From assembly GCA_014804345.1 (NCBI GenBank), contig JAAUZZ010000001.1, positions 1 through 34,962 on the forward strand: DNA of 34,962 nt, in the 5' to 3' direction. The translations under genes were made by a program, and so were the position numbers. This stretch comes from Lachnospiraceae bacterium (GTDB lineage: Bacteria; Bacillota; Clostridia; Lachnospirales; Lachnospiraceae). How positions within the stretch are numbered: the first letter of the stretch is position 1; each line of letters starts with the position of its first letter. A model generated the notes under the pieces. The model was not told where the DNA came from. It did not search any database and saw nothing but the letters and a program-made list of their open reading frames with translations. Of the stretch, positions 18,377 through 26,839 are shown one piece after another.

Positions 18377-19504
18377 ATGGAAATCAAAAGAAATATTTTA
18401 TTAAATCCCGGACCGGCAACGACGACGGATACAGTAAAGATGGCACAGGTGGTTCCCGATATCTGCCCGCGGGAGAAGGAATTTGCATCCATGATGAAGA
18501 AGATGCGTGAGGACTTGGTGCGTATTGTACATGGTGATCCAAACAAATATACCTCCGTATTGTTCTGCGGTTCGGGAACGATTAATATTGATGTCTGCAT
18601 CAATTCGCTTTTGCCGGAAGGGAAAAAAGTTCTGATTATCAACAACGGCGCTTACAGCACGAGGGCGGCAGAAATCTGTGCATACTACAATCTGCCGTTT
18701 ATTGATTTGAAATTTCCTGTAGATGAATTGCCGGATTTGGCAAAAGTGGAGCGGGTGCTGCAGGAAAATCCCGATATCGCGCTTGTTCATACAACACACA
18801 ATGAGACAGGCACGGGCATCTTGAATCCCATACGGGAGATTGGCGCTCTTGTACACAAATATAACGCAGTATTTACTGTGGATACGACATCGACATACGC
18901 CATGCGTCCGATTGATATTGAGAAGGATAACATTGATTTTTGTATGGCATCTGCACAAAAGGGACTTATGGCGATGACAGGGTTGTCCTTTATTATAGGA
19001 AATACACAAATCATAGGGGAATCGGCAAACTATCCGAAACGTTCTTACTATTGCAATTTGTACTTACAGTATCACTTTTTTGAAACAACGGGAGAGATGC
19101 ATTTTACGCCACCCGTTCAGACGATTTACGCCACCAGACAGGCGCTTGATGAATATTTTGCGGAGGGCGAGGAGGCAAAATGGCAGAGGCATCTGGAGGT
19201 ATTTGAGGCGATTCATGCGGGGCTTGAAAAACTTGGCTTTCAGGATATCATCAAGAGAGAATTACAGGCAGGACTTGTCGTGTCGGTAAAATATCCCAAT
19301 GATGAAAACTGGGATTTTGAAAAAGTACATGACTATTGTTATGAACGCGGGTTTACCATATATCCCGGAAAAGTATCGACACAAAATACGTTTCGGCTTT
19401 GTGCGCTTGGAGCAATTACATCAAAGGACATTGAGGAATTTTTTGTCGTTTTGGAGGAGGCGCTCAGAACGTATCACATTCAGATACCGATTCGTTATGA
19501 ATAA
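18377..19504 (+). CDS. phnW: 2-aminoethylphosphonate:pyruvate aminotransferase type, class V PLP enzyme
   Basis: A 375-residue fold-type I aminotransferase. ILLNPGPATTTDTVK at the N-terminus and REKEF are characteristic of the PhnW/AEP transaminase group. FTVDTTS places Asp169 under the PLP ring nitrogen and ASAQKGLM places the Schiff-base lysine at 195. In a biosynthetic setting it aminates phosphonoacetaldehyde to 2-aminoethylphosphonate. The enzyme is reversible and also serves catabolism, but no phosphonatase gene is present, and PEP mutase and phosphonopyruvate decarboxylase flank it, so synthesis is the clear reading. GGAAGGAG at about 18355-18362 supports the ATG. The decarboxylase gene follows after 17 bases. 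Confidence 0.92.
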   Translation: MEIKRNILLNPGPATTTDTVKMAQVVPDICPREKEFASMMKKMREDLVRIVHGDPNKYTSVLFCGSGTINIDVCINSLLPEGKKVLIINNGAYSTRAAEICAYYNLPFIDLKFPVDELPDLAKVERVLQENPDIALVHTTHNETGTGILNPIREIGALVHKYNAVFTVDTTSTYAMRPIDIEKDNIDFCMASAQKGLMAMTGLSFIIGNTQIIGESANYPKRSYYCNLYLQYHFFETTGEMHFTPPVQTIYATRQALDEYFAEGEEAKWQRHLEVFEAIHAGLEKLGFQDIIKRELQAGLVVSVKYPNDENWDFEKVHDYCYERGFTIYPGKVSTQNTFRLCALGAITSKDIEEFFVVLEEALRTYHIQIPIRYE

Positions 19505-19521
19505 GCTTATGGGAGGTCAAG

Positions 19522-20649
19522 ATGAAAGCAAGTGTTTTTTTACAGGAAGTAAAGAATATTGGAATTCGTACCATTACGGGGGTGCCGGATTCTACTTTGA
19601 AACAGTTCTGTGATGCAGTCAGGATGGATAACGGAAAAGAATTTCAACATTATGTGACGGCAAATGAGGGTGCGGCTGTTGGTCTTGCCACGGGCGAGTA
19701 TCTGGCATCAGAGCGCCCGTGTCTAGTGTATCTGCAGAATTCAGGACTTGGAAATATTATCAATCCGTTAGCATCCATTGCCAATAGTGAGGTATATGGC
19801 ATTCCGATGCTGTTTGTGATTGGATGGCGTGGGGAGCCGGGAAAGAAAGATGAACCCCAGCACATTTATCAGGGGAAAGTAACGTGTGAGCTTTTAGAGA
19901 TTATGGATGTGCCGTATTCTGTGGTTGACGATATGACTACTCAGGATCAGATGAAAGAGATATTGTTAAAAGCAAAAGAACTGATGAATGAGAACGAACA
20001 GTATGCGATTATCGTTAAAAAAGGAACATTTGAGAAAGAGAAGGAATTTGCTTGGGAGAATGGTTACAGTCTTGTGCGTGAGCAGGCATTAAGAGTCATT
20101 TTGGAGAATGTCTATCAGGATTCATTCATTGTTTCCACCACCGGAAAGATATCAAGAGAGCTTTATGAACAGAGTGATGCGTTATATAAAAATCACGAAA
20201 GGTTGTTTATGACAGTCGGCGGCATGGGACATGCGTCAATGATTGCGTATGGAATGGCTCAAGCGGATGCGTCAAAACAGATTATCTGTGTTGATGGCGA
20301 CGGAGCGGTGATGATGCATATGGGGGCGTTGGCATTTCTTGCGAAGCAGTCACCTGAAAATCTTCTGCATATTGTGATCAATAATGCAGCACACGAATCG
20401 GTCGGCTCTATGCCCACAGGTTTTAGCGGACAGACGTATGCGCAGATTGCGGCAGCATGCGGATACAAGAACACATGCACGGTCACGACAGACGAGGATT
20501 TAAGGATTGCTATTTTGGAGGCAAAAAAGAAACGGGAACTGTCATTGATCGAGGTGATGGTATCCCTTGACGCAAGAGCGGATTTGGGGAGACCTAAGGA
20601 AAGCGCTAAGGAAAACAGAATTGATTTCATGAATGCGGTTTTGCGATAG
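19522..20649 (+). CDS. ppd: Phosphonopyruvate decarboxylase
   Basis: A 375-residue thiamine-diphosphate enzyme. ITGVPDSTLKQFCD at about 18-31 and NEGAAVGLATG with Glu49 mark the PYR domain. GDGAVMMHMGAL at 259-270 and INNAAHESVGSMPTG at about 286-300 give the ThDP/Mg GDG-to-NN motif and the phosphonopyruvate-decarboxylase-specific region. It converts phosphonopyruvate to phosphonoacetaldehyde and makes the PEP mutase step effectively irreversible. Length is typical of single-chain Ppd/Fom2 proteins. GGGAGGTC precedes the ATG. Its 3' end overlaps the convergent signal peptidase gene by 23 bases. Confidence 0.93.
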   Translation: MKASVFLQEVKNIGIRTITGVPDSTLKQFCDAVRMDNGKEFQHYVTANEGAAVGLATGEYLASERPCLVYLQNSGLGNIINPLASIANSEVYGIPMLFVIGWRGEPGKKDEPQHIYQGKVTCELLEIMDVPYSVVDDMTTQDQMKEILLKAKELMNENEQYAIIVKKGTFEKEKEFAWENGYSLVREQALRVILENVYQDSFIVSTTGKISRELYEQSDALYKNHERLFMTVGGMGHASMIAYGMAQADASKQIICVDGDGAVMMHMGALAFLAKQSPENLLHIVINNAAHESVGSMPTGFSGQTYAQIAAACGYKNTCTVTTDEDLRIAILEAKKKRELSLIEVMVSLDARADLGRPKESAKENRIDFMNAVLR

Positions 20650-21118
20650 TTGCAACAGGGCGGTTTGGAATAAGCCGCCCTATAATATTTTCAAGTCTGA
20701 CACAACCGATTTCTTCATACCTGCTGTCTTTGCTCAGCGTATGATTATCACCCATCACAAAAAATAGGTCATCACCGATTAAAAGCTTGTTGGATGCAAT
20801 GCCGCTAAAATCCACATTACCGTTTACATGTGGACTTTTAACGCCGTCCACAATCACATCTCCGTCTGAAATCAGAATCGTTTCACCAGGTATTGCGATG
20901 ATGCGTTTTACCATTGTACACTTGAGCGCAGGACAGTAAAAGACAATTACATCGCCGCATTGAAAATTTGTGGCGCGACGGTCTATCATGGTAAGCTGCA
21001 TATTTTTATAGGCCGGATACATGGATTCGCCCTGAATGAGATTTAGCTGATAAAGATTCTGTGAAATATACAGGGCAATTAAAAGTGTGGAAAGTATAAT
21101 AATAAATTTTTTTCGCAT
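20627..21118 (-). CDS. lepB: Type I signal peptidase
   Basis: A 163-residue membrane-anchored serine protease with one N-terminal membrane segment (about 4-20). IQGESMYPAY places the catalytic Ser at 32, MVKRIIAIPGE places the catalytic Lys at 71, and MGDNHTLSKDSRYEEIG supplies the GDN-SxDSR box. Such enzymes remove signal peptides from exported proteins. It stands alone, convergent with the decarboxylase and divergent from the promoter at 21248. Its last 20 or so residues (GRLIPNRP and beyond) are encoded by the hairpin at 20657, which may be an extension of an ordinary C-terminus. A broken paralogue lies at 29459-29922. Confidence 0.9.
   Translation of the reverse strand: MRKKFIIILSTLLIALYISQNLYQLNLIQGESMYPAYKNMQLTMIDRRATNFQCGDVIVFYCPALKCTMVKRIIAIPGETILISDGDVIVDGVKSPHVNGNVDFSGIASNKLLIGDDLFFVMGDNHTLSKDSRYEEIGCVRLENIIGRLIPNRPVATIAKPHS
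20657..20691 (+). terminator. Hairpin terminator, second copy of the repeated 25-base unit
   Basis: AGGGCGGTTT pairs with AAGCCGCCCT around GGAAT (20657-20681), a ten-pair stem followed by ATAATATTTT. It lies eight bases after the decarboxylase stop and should end the phosphonate transcript. On the minus strand it is coding sequence of the signal peptidase. Confidence 0.7.
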
Positions 21119-21247
21119 ATTAATACCTGAAAACTTCTAAATAAAATATATTGAATACTAACATAGTAACATGAAAGAATAAAATATAATACAATAATTT
21201 TACATTTTGTACTTACGCGCAACATCACTTCTTAAAAATGCCGATGC

Positions 21248-21277
21248 TTGACACGGTTATTATCAAAGGTATATAAT
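21248..21277 (+). promoter_or_regulatory. SigA-type promoter, TTGACA-N18-TATAAT
   Basis: A perfect TTGACA (21248-21253) and perfect TATAAT (21272-21277) are 18 bases apart, about 70 bases upstream of the amidotransferase start at 21350. The -10 lies in GGTATATAATG, as in the promoter at 158-187, and the distance to the start codon is also alike. It probably drives the genes from 21350 to 26582. Confidence 0.8.
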
Positions 21278-21349
21278 GGGAAAAATGATCAGATAGTCAA
21301 ATAAGTAATGATACATGGGGTTGATGGGGCAGTAGATTGGAGAATTGTT

Positions 21350-23209
21350 ATGTGTGGCATATGTGGTTATATCGGTCCGAAAGCAATTGAGGAAGAACAA
21401 TTATGGAAAATGAATAACACGATGTACCACAGAGGTCCCGATGATGGTGGCGTCTGGCAGTTTCAGCAGGGAGACATACAAATCGGACTGGCACAGCGCA
21501 GACTGTCTATACTTGATCTGTCAGAAATGGGGCATCAGCCAATGCTTTCGGAAGATCAACGTTATGTGCTGGTATATAATGGCGAAATTTACAATTTTCA
21601 GAATATACGCAAAAGCTTAGAAAAAAAGGGATATCGTTTCCAGTCGAACTGTGATACAGAAGTTATTTTATATGCCTATGCTGAATGGGGAAAACAATGT
21701 TTTTTGCGTTTTAACGGAATGTTCGCAGCGGCGTTATATGACAGGAAAGAAAGAAAACTGATTTTGGCAAGGGATCGCATCGGAAAGAAACCACTTTATT
21801 ATTACGTTTATAAAGGGCATTTTGTTTTTGCCTCCGAACTAAAACCGATTATGGAATATCCTTATTTTGAAAAAAAAATAGATAAAAGCGTTATCAATCA
21901 TTATTTATGTAATAAATATCTGGTAGCGCCTTTCTGTATTTTTGAGCATACGTATAAAATGATTCCGGGAACGATACTAGAGTATTCATTCGGAAAAGTG
22001 ACTACAGAATACTATTGGGATGTATTGGGACAGTATCAGAGTTATTCTGCCAATAAAGAAAACAGTTTTGCAATATGTAAAAAATCTGTGAACAAAATTC
22101 TTCAGGATGCGGTAGCGGCAAGACTGGTTGCAGATGTGCCGATAGGAACGTTTTTAAGTGGTGGTATTGATTCGACGCTGATAACAGCGATTGCGCAAAG
22201 AAATACAGATACGCCAATCAATACGTATTCAATTGGATTTTATGATAAGGAAAGAAATGAGGCTCCGTATTCGGCGGAGATTGCAAAATTTTTAGGTACA
22301 AATCATCATGAACATTATGTTCGTGAAAAAGACATTTTTGATTTGATTGATGACTTGTCATTTTATTATGATGAGCCGTTTTCGGACTCATCTCAGCTTC
22401 CAACAATGTTGGTTTCAAAGTATGCGTCACAGGATATCACGGTTGCTTTGTCAGGTGATGGCGGCGATGAGATTTTTTGCGGTTATAAAATGTATGATTG
22501 GACATGGGTTGCACAGCATGCGGACTTCTTGGGAGCGATTGCCAGCTGTGTTCCGGGAATGGGTTCTCTGAAAAAGAAACTTCCTCCGGAGCTGTGCGCT
22601 TTTATCAGTAATCGTAAAAAGGATAAAAAGACACAGCTTTATATTGATGTAATGATTGAGGAAGCAGACAAACTGACAGGAAGAAAAGCGGATAATATAA
22701 AGTACGAACATGAAAAAAGGCTTACCATGAAGAACTGGCAGGAGCGCAGGATGCTTTTGGATATGCAGACTTATCTGCCGGATGAAATTCTGGCAAAAAC
22801 AGACAGGGCGTCTATGAAGTATTCATTAGAGGTACGATGTCCGTTACTGGATTATAGAGTGATAGAGGAATCCTTTAAAATACCACATCAATACAAATAC
22901 CATCATTTTGACAAGAAGTACATTTTAAAAGAGATTACCTATGATTATGTGCCCCGAAAACTTTTGGACAGACCCAAAAAGGGGTTTGGGGTACCACTGA
23001 GAAAATGGCTTCGGACAGTTTTGAAAGATGAGATTTCACATTATGCGGATACGGCGATACTAAAACGGCAGGATATTTTTGAGCCAGAGGCTGTGAAGAG
23101 GCTGATTATTCATCAGGAAAAATCTGACAAGATCATGTACAGTTCAATGCTATGGTCATTTTATGTGTTTCAGAAATGGTATCAAATGTATATTGAGGAC
23201 TTATGGTAA
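21350..23209 (+). CDS. asnB: Asparagine synthase (glutamine-hydrolysing) type amidotransferase
   Basis: A 619-residue protein with an N-terminal class II glutamine amidotransferase domain starting MCGICGYIG. Cys2 must become the N-terminal nucleophile, so the ATG at 21350 is the true start although an in-frame start occurs earlier. YHRGPDDGG, YNGEIYNF and the synthetase P-loop SGGIDST at about 270-276 are intact, as is SGDGGDE. Classical AsnB makes asparagine; in surface-polysaccharide clusters close relatives are thought to amidate uronic acids. The setting favours that role, but free asparagine synthesis cannot be excluded from sequence. It is the first gene after the promoter at 21248. Confidence 0.9.
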   Translation: MCGICGYIGPKAIEEEQLWKMNNTMYHRGPDDGGVWQFQQGDIQIGLAQRRLSILDLSEMGHQPMLSEDQRYVLVYNGEIYNFQNIRKSLEKKGYRFQSNCDTEVILYAYAEWGKQCFLRFNGMFAAALYDRKERKLILARDRIGKKPLYYYVYKGHFVFASELKPIMEYPYFEKKIDKSVINHYLCNKYLVAPFCIFEHTYKMIPGTILEYSFGKVTTEYYWDVLGQYQSYSANKENSFAICKKSVNKILQDAVAARLVADVPIGTFLSGGIDSTLITAIAQRNTDTPINTYSIGFYDKERNEAPYSAEIAKFLGTNHHEHYVREKDIFDLIDDLSFYYDEPFSDSSQLPTMLVSKYASQDITVALSGDGGDEIFCGYKMYDWTWVAQHADFLGAIASCVPGMGSLKKKLPPELCAFISNRKKDKKTQLYIDVMIEEADKLTGRKADNIKYEHEKRLTMKNWQERRMLLDMQTYLPDEILAKTDRASMKYSLEVRCPLLDYRVIEESFKIPHQYKYHHFDKKYILKEITYDYVPRKLLDRPKKGFGVPLRKWLRTVLKDEISHYADTAILKRQDIFEPEAVKRLIIHQEKSDKIMYSSMLWSFYVFQKWYQMYIEDLW

Positions 23210-23237
23210 ATAGGCTGTATTAAAAGGATGCATAAAT

Positions 23238-24437
23238 ATGAGCAAAAAAAGAAAAAAAAAGAAAATTTTATTTGTGATATCAACTTTAACCGGTGGAGGC
23301 GCGGAAAGAACGCTTTGCAATATAACCTGCGGATTGCCCGATGATGTTATGGCAGATATTTTAATTAATTATGAAACGGAACAGGATTATCCGCACAAAG
23401 GAAATGTTATTTCTCTAGGAATGCCAAAGAGAAAGAAATTTTCATTAGGATATCAGTTTGTTACGGTAATACGAAGGTATATTCGTCTTAGACAGTTAAA
23501 AGCGCAAGGTGGGTATGATGCATGCATTAGTTTTATGGACAGCGCTAACATTGCTAACGTTCTGTCGGGAAAAAAGCATTGTAAGGTGATTTTGTCCGAG
23601 CGGATTAATCTTTCTTCCTGCACTTCGGCAGGCTATCGCTATATTGTAGGACCACTTGCAAAGCTGCTGTATCCGAGAGCGAATTATATGGTTTCTCTGT
23701 CAAAAGGGGTTGAGGCAGATCTGATTGAGAATTATAACCTGCCAAAGAAATGTGCGGTAACAATATATAATGGGTATAGTATAGATACGATACAAAAAAA
23801 AGCGCAGGAACCTAGTGCCATAGAGATAGAAAAGGACAAATTTTACTTTATTTCGGTTGGGAGGTTGTGCGAGCAGAAAGGACAATGGCATTTGATTAAG
23901 GCCTTTCGCGAAGTTGTAAAAAAACACCCGCAAAGCCGCCTGATCATATGCGGAAAAGGACCTTATCTGCCTATGTTGGAGCAGATGGCACAGAAATATG
24001 GATTATCGGATTATGTGATTTTCGCCGGATTTCAGAAAAACCCATATGCCATTGCCGCAAAATGTAATGTATTTGTGTTTCCATCCAATTATGAAGGATT
24101 TGGCAGTGCTATGATTGAGAATATGGCATGTGGATTGCCGGTGATTTCTACAGATTACCGTTCCGGCGCGAGGGAGATTTTGGCACCAGATACGGACTTC
24201 CGAATGCAGCAGCTGGAAACCATTGAACGAGCTGAATATGGAATACTGGTTCCTGTCTGCAAAAGTTCAATTGAGATGTCAGGAGAGGAAAATGAACCAG
24301 AGGAAAATCTCCTTGCTAATGCGATGAACATTTTGATTGAGGAGGAACAGACTTATAATCAATATAAAGAACTTTCTTTAAAGCGAGCTAAAGAATTTTC
24401 GATAGAGCGTACGGTTGAAAAATGGCTTAGTTTGTAG
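23238..24437 (+). CDS. GT4-family glycosyltransferase, intact counterpart of the 3766-4290 fragment
   Basis: A 399-residue GT-B-fold enzyme. A lysine/arginine-rich start leads into ILFVISTLTGGGAERT, the usual N-terminal loop of this GT4 branch. SVGRLCEQKGQWHLI, ICGKGPYL and SNYEGFGSAMIENMACG (about 284-300), with the E-x7-E pair, mark the donor-binding half. It likely adds one sugar of the repeat unit. GYDACISFMDSANIAN at about 94-109 is almost identical to the degraded copy at 3830-3880. The gene lies 28 bases after the amidotransferase. Confidence 0.9.
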   Translation: MSKKRKKKKILFVISTLTGGGAERTLCNITCGLPDDVMADILINYETEQDYPHKGNVISLGMPKRKKFSLGYQFVTVIRRYIRLRQLKAQGGYDACISFMDSANIANVLSGKKHCKVILSERINLSSCTSAGYRYIVGPLAKLLYPRANYMVSLSKGVEADLIENYNLPKKCAVTIYNGYSIDTIQKKAQEPSAIEIEKDKFYFISVGRLCEQKGQWHLIKAFREVVKKHPQSRLIICGKGPYLPMLEQMAQKYGLSDYVIFAGFQKNPYAIAAKCNVFVFPSNYEGFGSAMIENMACGLPVISTDYRSGAREILAPDTDFRMQQLETIERAEYGILVPVCKSSIEMSGEENEPEENLLANAMNILIEEEQTYNQYKELSLKRAKEFSIERTVEKWLSL

Positions 24438-24483
24438 ATTTTTGAATAGAATAAGAGTTAAAAATAAGAGAGGGATGGACAAA

Positions 24484-25206
24484 ATGTATTTAAAGGAACC
24501 ATACAGAATTAAGGCGGGAATATGCAGGAGAGTATTTGGTAAGACAAAGTTCTTTTTGGGTGAAAGAGTGGACTATGCCCACGACAAAGATGATTTTTGG
24601 GATTCTGCTCTGTTTCAGTCAAAGGATAGGGATGTATACTTTGCGTCTTATACGCGGTACAAGACAATTGAGTTATTGGCAAATGAGCTGAAAGAAAAAA
24701 AGGTTCCTGGCGAAGTTGCTGAACTGGGTGTATACAAAGGTACGACTTCAATGGCATTAAATTTTTTGTTTGCTGAAAAGAAAATATATATGTTTGACAC
24801 TTATGAAGGATTCGATGACGCGCAAGTAAGTATGGATGTAGAAAGGGGATTCTCAAAGGAGAAGCATGATTTAACCGACACAAGTGCAGAGGCAGTATAT
24901 TCAAGAATGCTGTATAAAGAAAAATGCATTATAAAAAAAGGTTTTTTTCCTTCAACTGCGGATGGCCTGGTAGAACAGTTTTGTTTCGTGTCATTAGATA
25001 CCGACTTATATCAGCCAATTTTGGACGGTTTGCGTTACTTTTATCCGAGAGTAACGAAAGGAGGGTATATCATAGTGCATGATTATAATAATGGGACGTT
25101 TAAGGGGGTAAAACAGGCGGTTAAGGATTTTCAAAGTGAGATTGATGAGATGCTGCACGTTGTTCCTATAGTGGATTTATGTGGTAGTCTTGTTATTTCC
25201 AAGTGA
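24484..25206 (+). CDS. TylF/MycF-like SAM-dependent methyltransferase
   Basis: A 240-residue protein of the macrocin O-methyltransferase (TylF) type: VAELGVYKGTTSMAL at about 78-92 is the SAM-binding motif I, MFDTYEGFDD at about 103-112 the acidic strand-2 motif, and FVSLDTDLYQPILDGL with GGYIIVHDYNN are family hallmarks including metal-binding Asp residues. In a polysaccharide locus it may O-methylate a sugar. GAGAGGGA is well spaced for the ATG at 24484; the ATG at 24475 sits too close to it. An upstream in-frame start would overlap the preceding gene. Confidence 0.8.
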   Translation: MYLKEPYRIKAGICRRVFGKTKFFLGERVDYAHDKDDFWDSALFQSKDRDVYFASYTRYKTIELLANELKEKKVPGEVAELGVYKGTTSMALNFLFAEKKIYMFDTYEGFDDAQVSMDVERGFSKEKHDLTDTSAEAVYSRMLYKEKCIIKKGFFPSTADGLVEQFCFVSLDTDLYQPILDGLRYFYPRVTKGGYIIVHDYNNGTFKGVKQAVKDFQSEIDEMLHVVPIVDLCGSLVISK

Positions 25207-25271
25207 TCAGCATGAGGCAGGGACAATGAATCTCATTGAATTTGTAGATTTCTAAATAGGATGGGATATTT

Positions 25272-26582
25272 TTGAAGGTTTTTATAAATAGGATATGTGA
25301 AGTAGTAAAAAAAGATCTATTCATTAATACTATGTTCAGTTTAATGGGAAAAGCGGCAGCGATGGTACTTTTTCTGCTTGCAGATATTTTTTGTGCCAGA
25401 CTGCTGACGGAAGATGAATATGGGGAATGGAATTTTTTTTATGCAATAGCCACGATGTTTTTTTGGATTGTAGGGTTTGGAATTAGCGCTTCTACCAGAG
25501 TGTATGCAGCGAAAGCGCGGGAGGATAAAAGATTATTAAGGCAGTATGTGAATTCCGGTTTTCTGCTAAGAGTGCTTGTAACAGTTTTATTTATTCCGGT
25601 TTTGCTCCTTTTGAGGGCGTTGTTTACAGGCAGGCTGGGATATCCGGATAAATATCCTAATTTAATGCTTTTGATGTTGTTGGGGATTGTAATTGTTGCG
25701 TTAAATACATTTAATGAGCTGTTTAAAGATTTATTTATTGCTACTGTTAAGTTTGCAAACATGTTTTGGATTAACATAGCAGAGTATGGCGGATATTTGG
25801 TATGGGGCATCCTTGGAATTATGTTAATCGGCAACAATACAGGTATTGCATTAGGATATATAGTTGCGTTACTGCAATGTGTGGTACTACAGTGGATTTT
25901 ATTATATAAGGATGACATACAAATCAATTTAAAAAAATATGTAAAAAAACAATATGTTACGACAATTTTTCACTACGCAATGCCAATATTGGTTCTAAGT
26001 TTTGGCGCTTTGGTATTGACAGAGATGGATACTTTCATGATTGGAATTTTCTGTCCACCGTCTGAAGCGGGGACTTATTCTGTTGCGAAAAAAATGTTAT
26101 CTAAAATTTCGCATATCAATTTTGCCATTTGTTCAAGCACAATGACACAGTTTGTGTTAATCAATAAGGAAAATTTTACTCATAAAAGAAAGCTTTATCA
26201 TAAAGTAGTGGGGATGAATCTGATGCTGACAATTGCAATATCAGCGGGACTGTTTTTACTGGGTCCATGGGGGATTACCCTGTTGTATGGGGAACGTTAT
26301 GCGGAGGCTGGGATGGTACTTCGGGCATTGGTACCATACTATTTTATGTATGGCACGGCACTGTTCTTTGCAACATTGTTAGATTATCAGGAAAAGGCTA
26401 AGACGCGTTCCTATTTATATATGGTAATGGTAGTGTTAAATTTAATTTTAAATTATGTGTTAATACCGCGGTATGGCGCGGTTGGTGCGGCTGCGGCAAC
26501 AGTAGTAGCGATGATGCCATATTATTTAGGGCTGATTATACAAGCCCACTTAATTTTTGTACGGATTCAGTCAGCCAAATAG
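25272..26582 (+). CDS. Wzx-type polysaccharide flippase (MATE/MVF-like)
   Basis: A 436-residue protein with about twelve membrane segments. LFINTMFSLMGKAAAMVLF at the N-terminus, LLTEDEYGEWNFFYAIATM, and LYGERYAEAGMVLRALVPYYF in the second half match oligosaccharide-unit translocases. It would flip the lipid-linked repeat unit across the membrane. The start is a TTG at 25272 with GGATGGGA upstream; the first ATG (25332) would cut off the start of the first membrane region. It is intact, unlike the flippase fragment at 3111, so it is probably the working exporter for this locus. Confidence 0.88.
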   Translation: MKVFINRICEVVKKDLFINTMFSLMGKAAAMVLFLLADIFCARLLTEDEYGEWNFFYAIATMFFWIVGFGISASTRVYAAKAREDKRLLRQYVNSGFLLRVLVTVLFIPVLLLLRALFTGRLGYPDKYPNLMLLMLLGIVIVALNTFNELFKDLFIATVKFANMFWINIAEYGGYLVWGILGIMLIGNNTGIALGYIVALLQCVVLQWILLYKDDIQINLKKYVKKQYVTTIFHYAMPILVLSFGALVLTEMDTFMIGIFCPPSEAGTYSVAKKMLSKISHINFAICSSTMTQFVLINKENFTHKRKLYHKVVGMNLMLTIAISAGLFLLGPWGITLLYGERYAEAGMVLRALVPYYFMYGTALFFATLLDYQEKAKTRSYLYMVMVVLNLILNYVLIPRYGAVGAAAATVVAMMPYYLGLIIQAHLIFVRIQSAK

Positions 26583-26789
26583 CAGGATATATTTATGCTG
26601 AAATTGTGGCAACTTTATTTTGGATCAAATATAGGGGAGTTATCATAAATAATGCGTGCATCATTTTCGGTATTGCAGCTTTTGTGATTTCGCTTGGATT
26701 TTCTTTTTTGTATAAAAACTGATTTTAAAGTACCCAAAAAGAGAAAGTATTATTTATTTTACCAATTATTCTGTTATGGACAATAACAG
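26583..26789 (+). other. Possible decayed membrane-protein fragment
   Basis: No intact gene. Hydrophobic segments read in shifting frames: one open from 26579 to a TGA at 26720 (IIFGIAAFVISLGFSFLY), another near the right edge (VLFILPIILLWTITVRL). This could be the end of a membrane protein cut by the IS at about 26790, or chance in AT-rich DNA. Confidence 0.3.
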
Positions 26790-26799
26790 TCAGACTGTC

Positions 26800-26839
26800 A
26801 AAGAACCCTTATTAAGCCATAACAAAATAGGGGTTCTTT
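26800..26839 (+). terminator. Hairpin at the left IS end
   Basis: AAAGAACCCTTATT and AATAGGGGTTCTTT form a stem of about 13-14 pairs, followed by TTTCT on the + strand. It overlaps the last codons of the transposase and would stop transcription entering the IS from the left. Confidence 0.5.

Noticed and set aside
17983-18645. Minus-strand open frame of 220 codons over the small membrane protein and transaminase start
   Set aside because: It runs antisense to two real genes. Its only notable piece, GRLIPNRP, comes from the repeated hairpin.
25227-25241. CAATGAATCTCATTG inverted repeat after the methyltransferase gene
   Set aside because: The stem is only six pairs and lacks a T-run, so it is unlikely to be a terminator.
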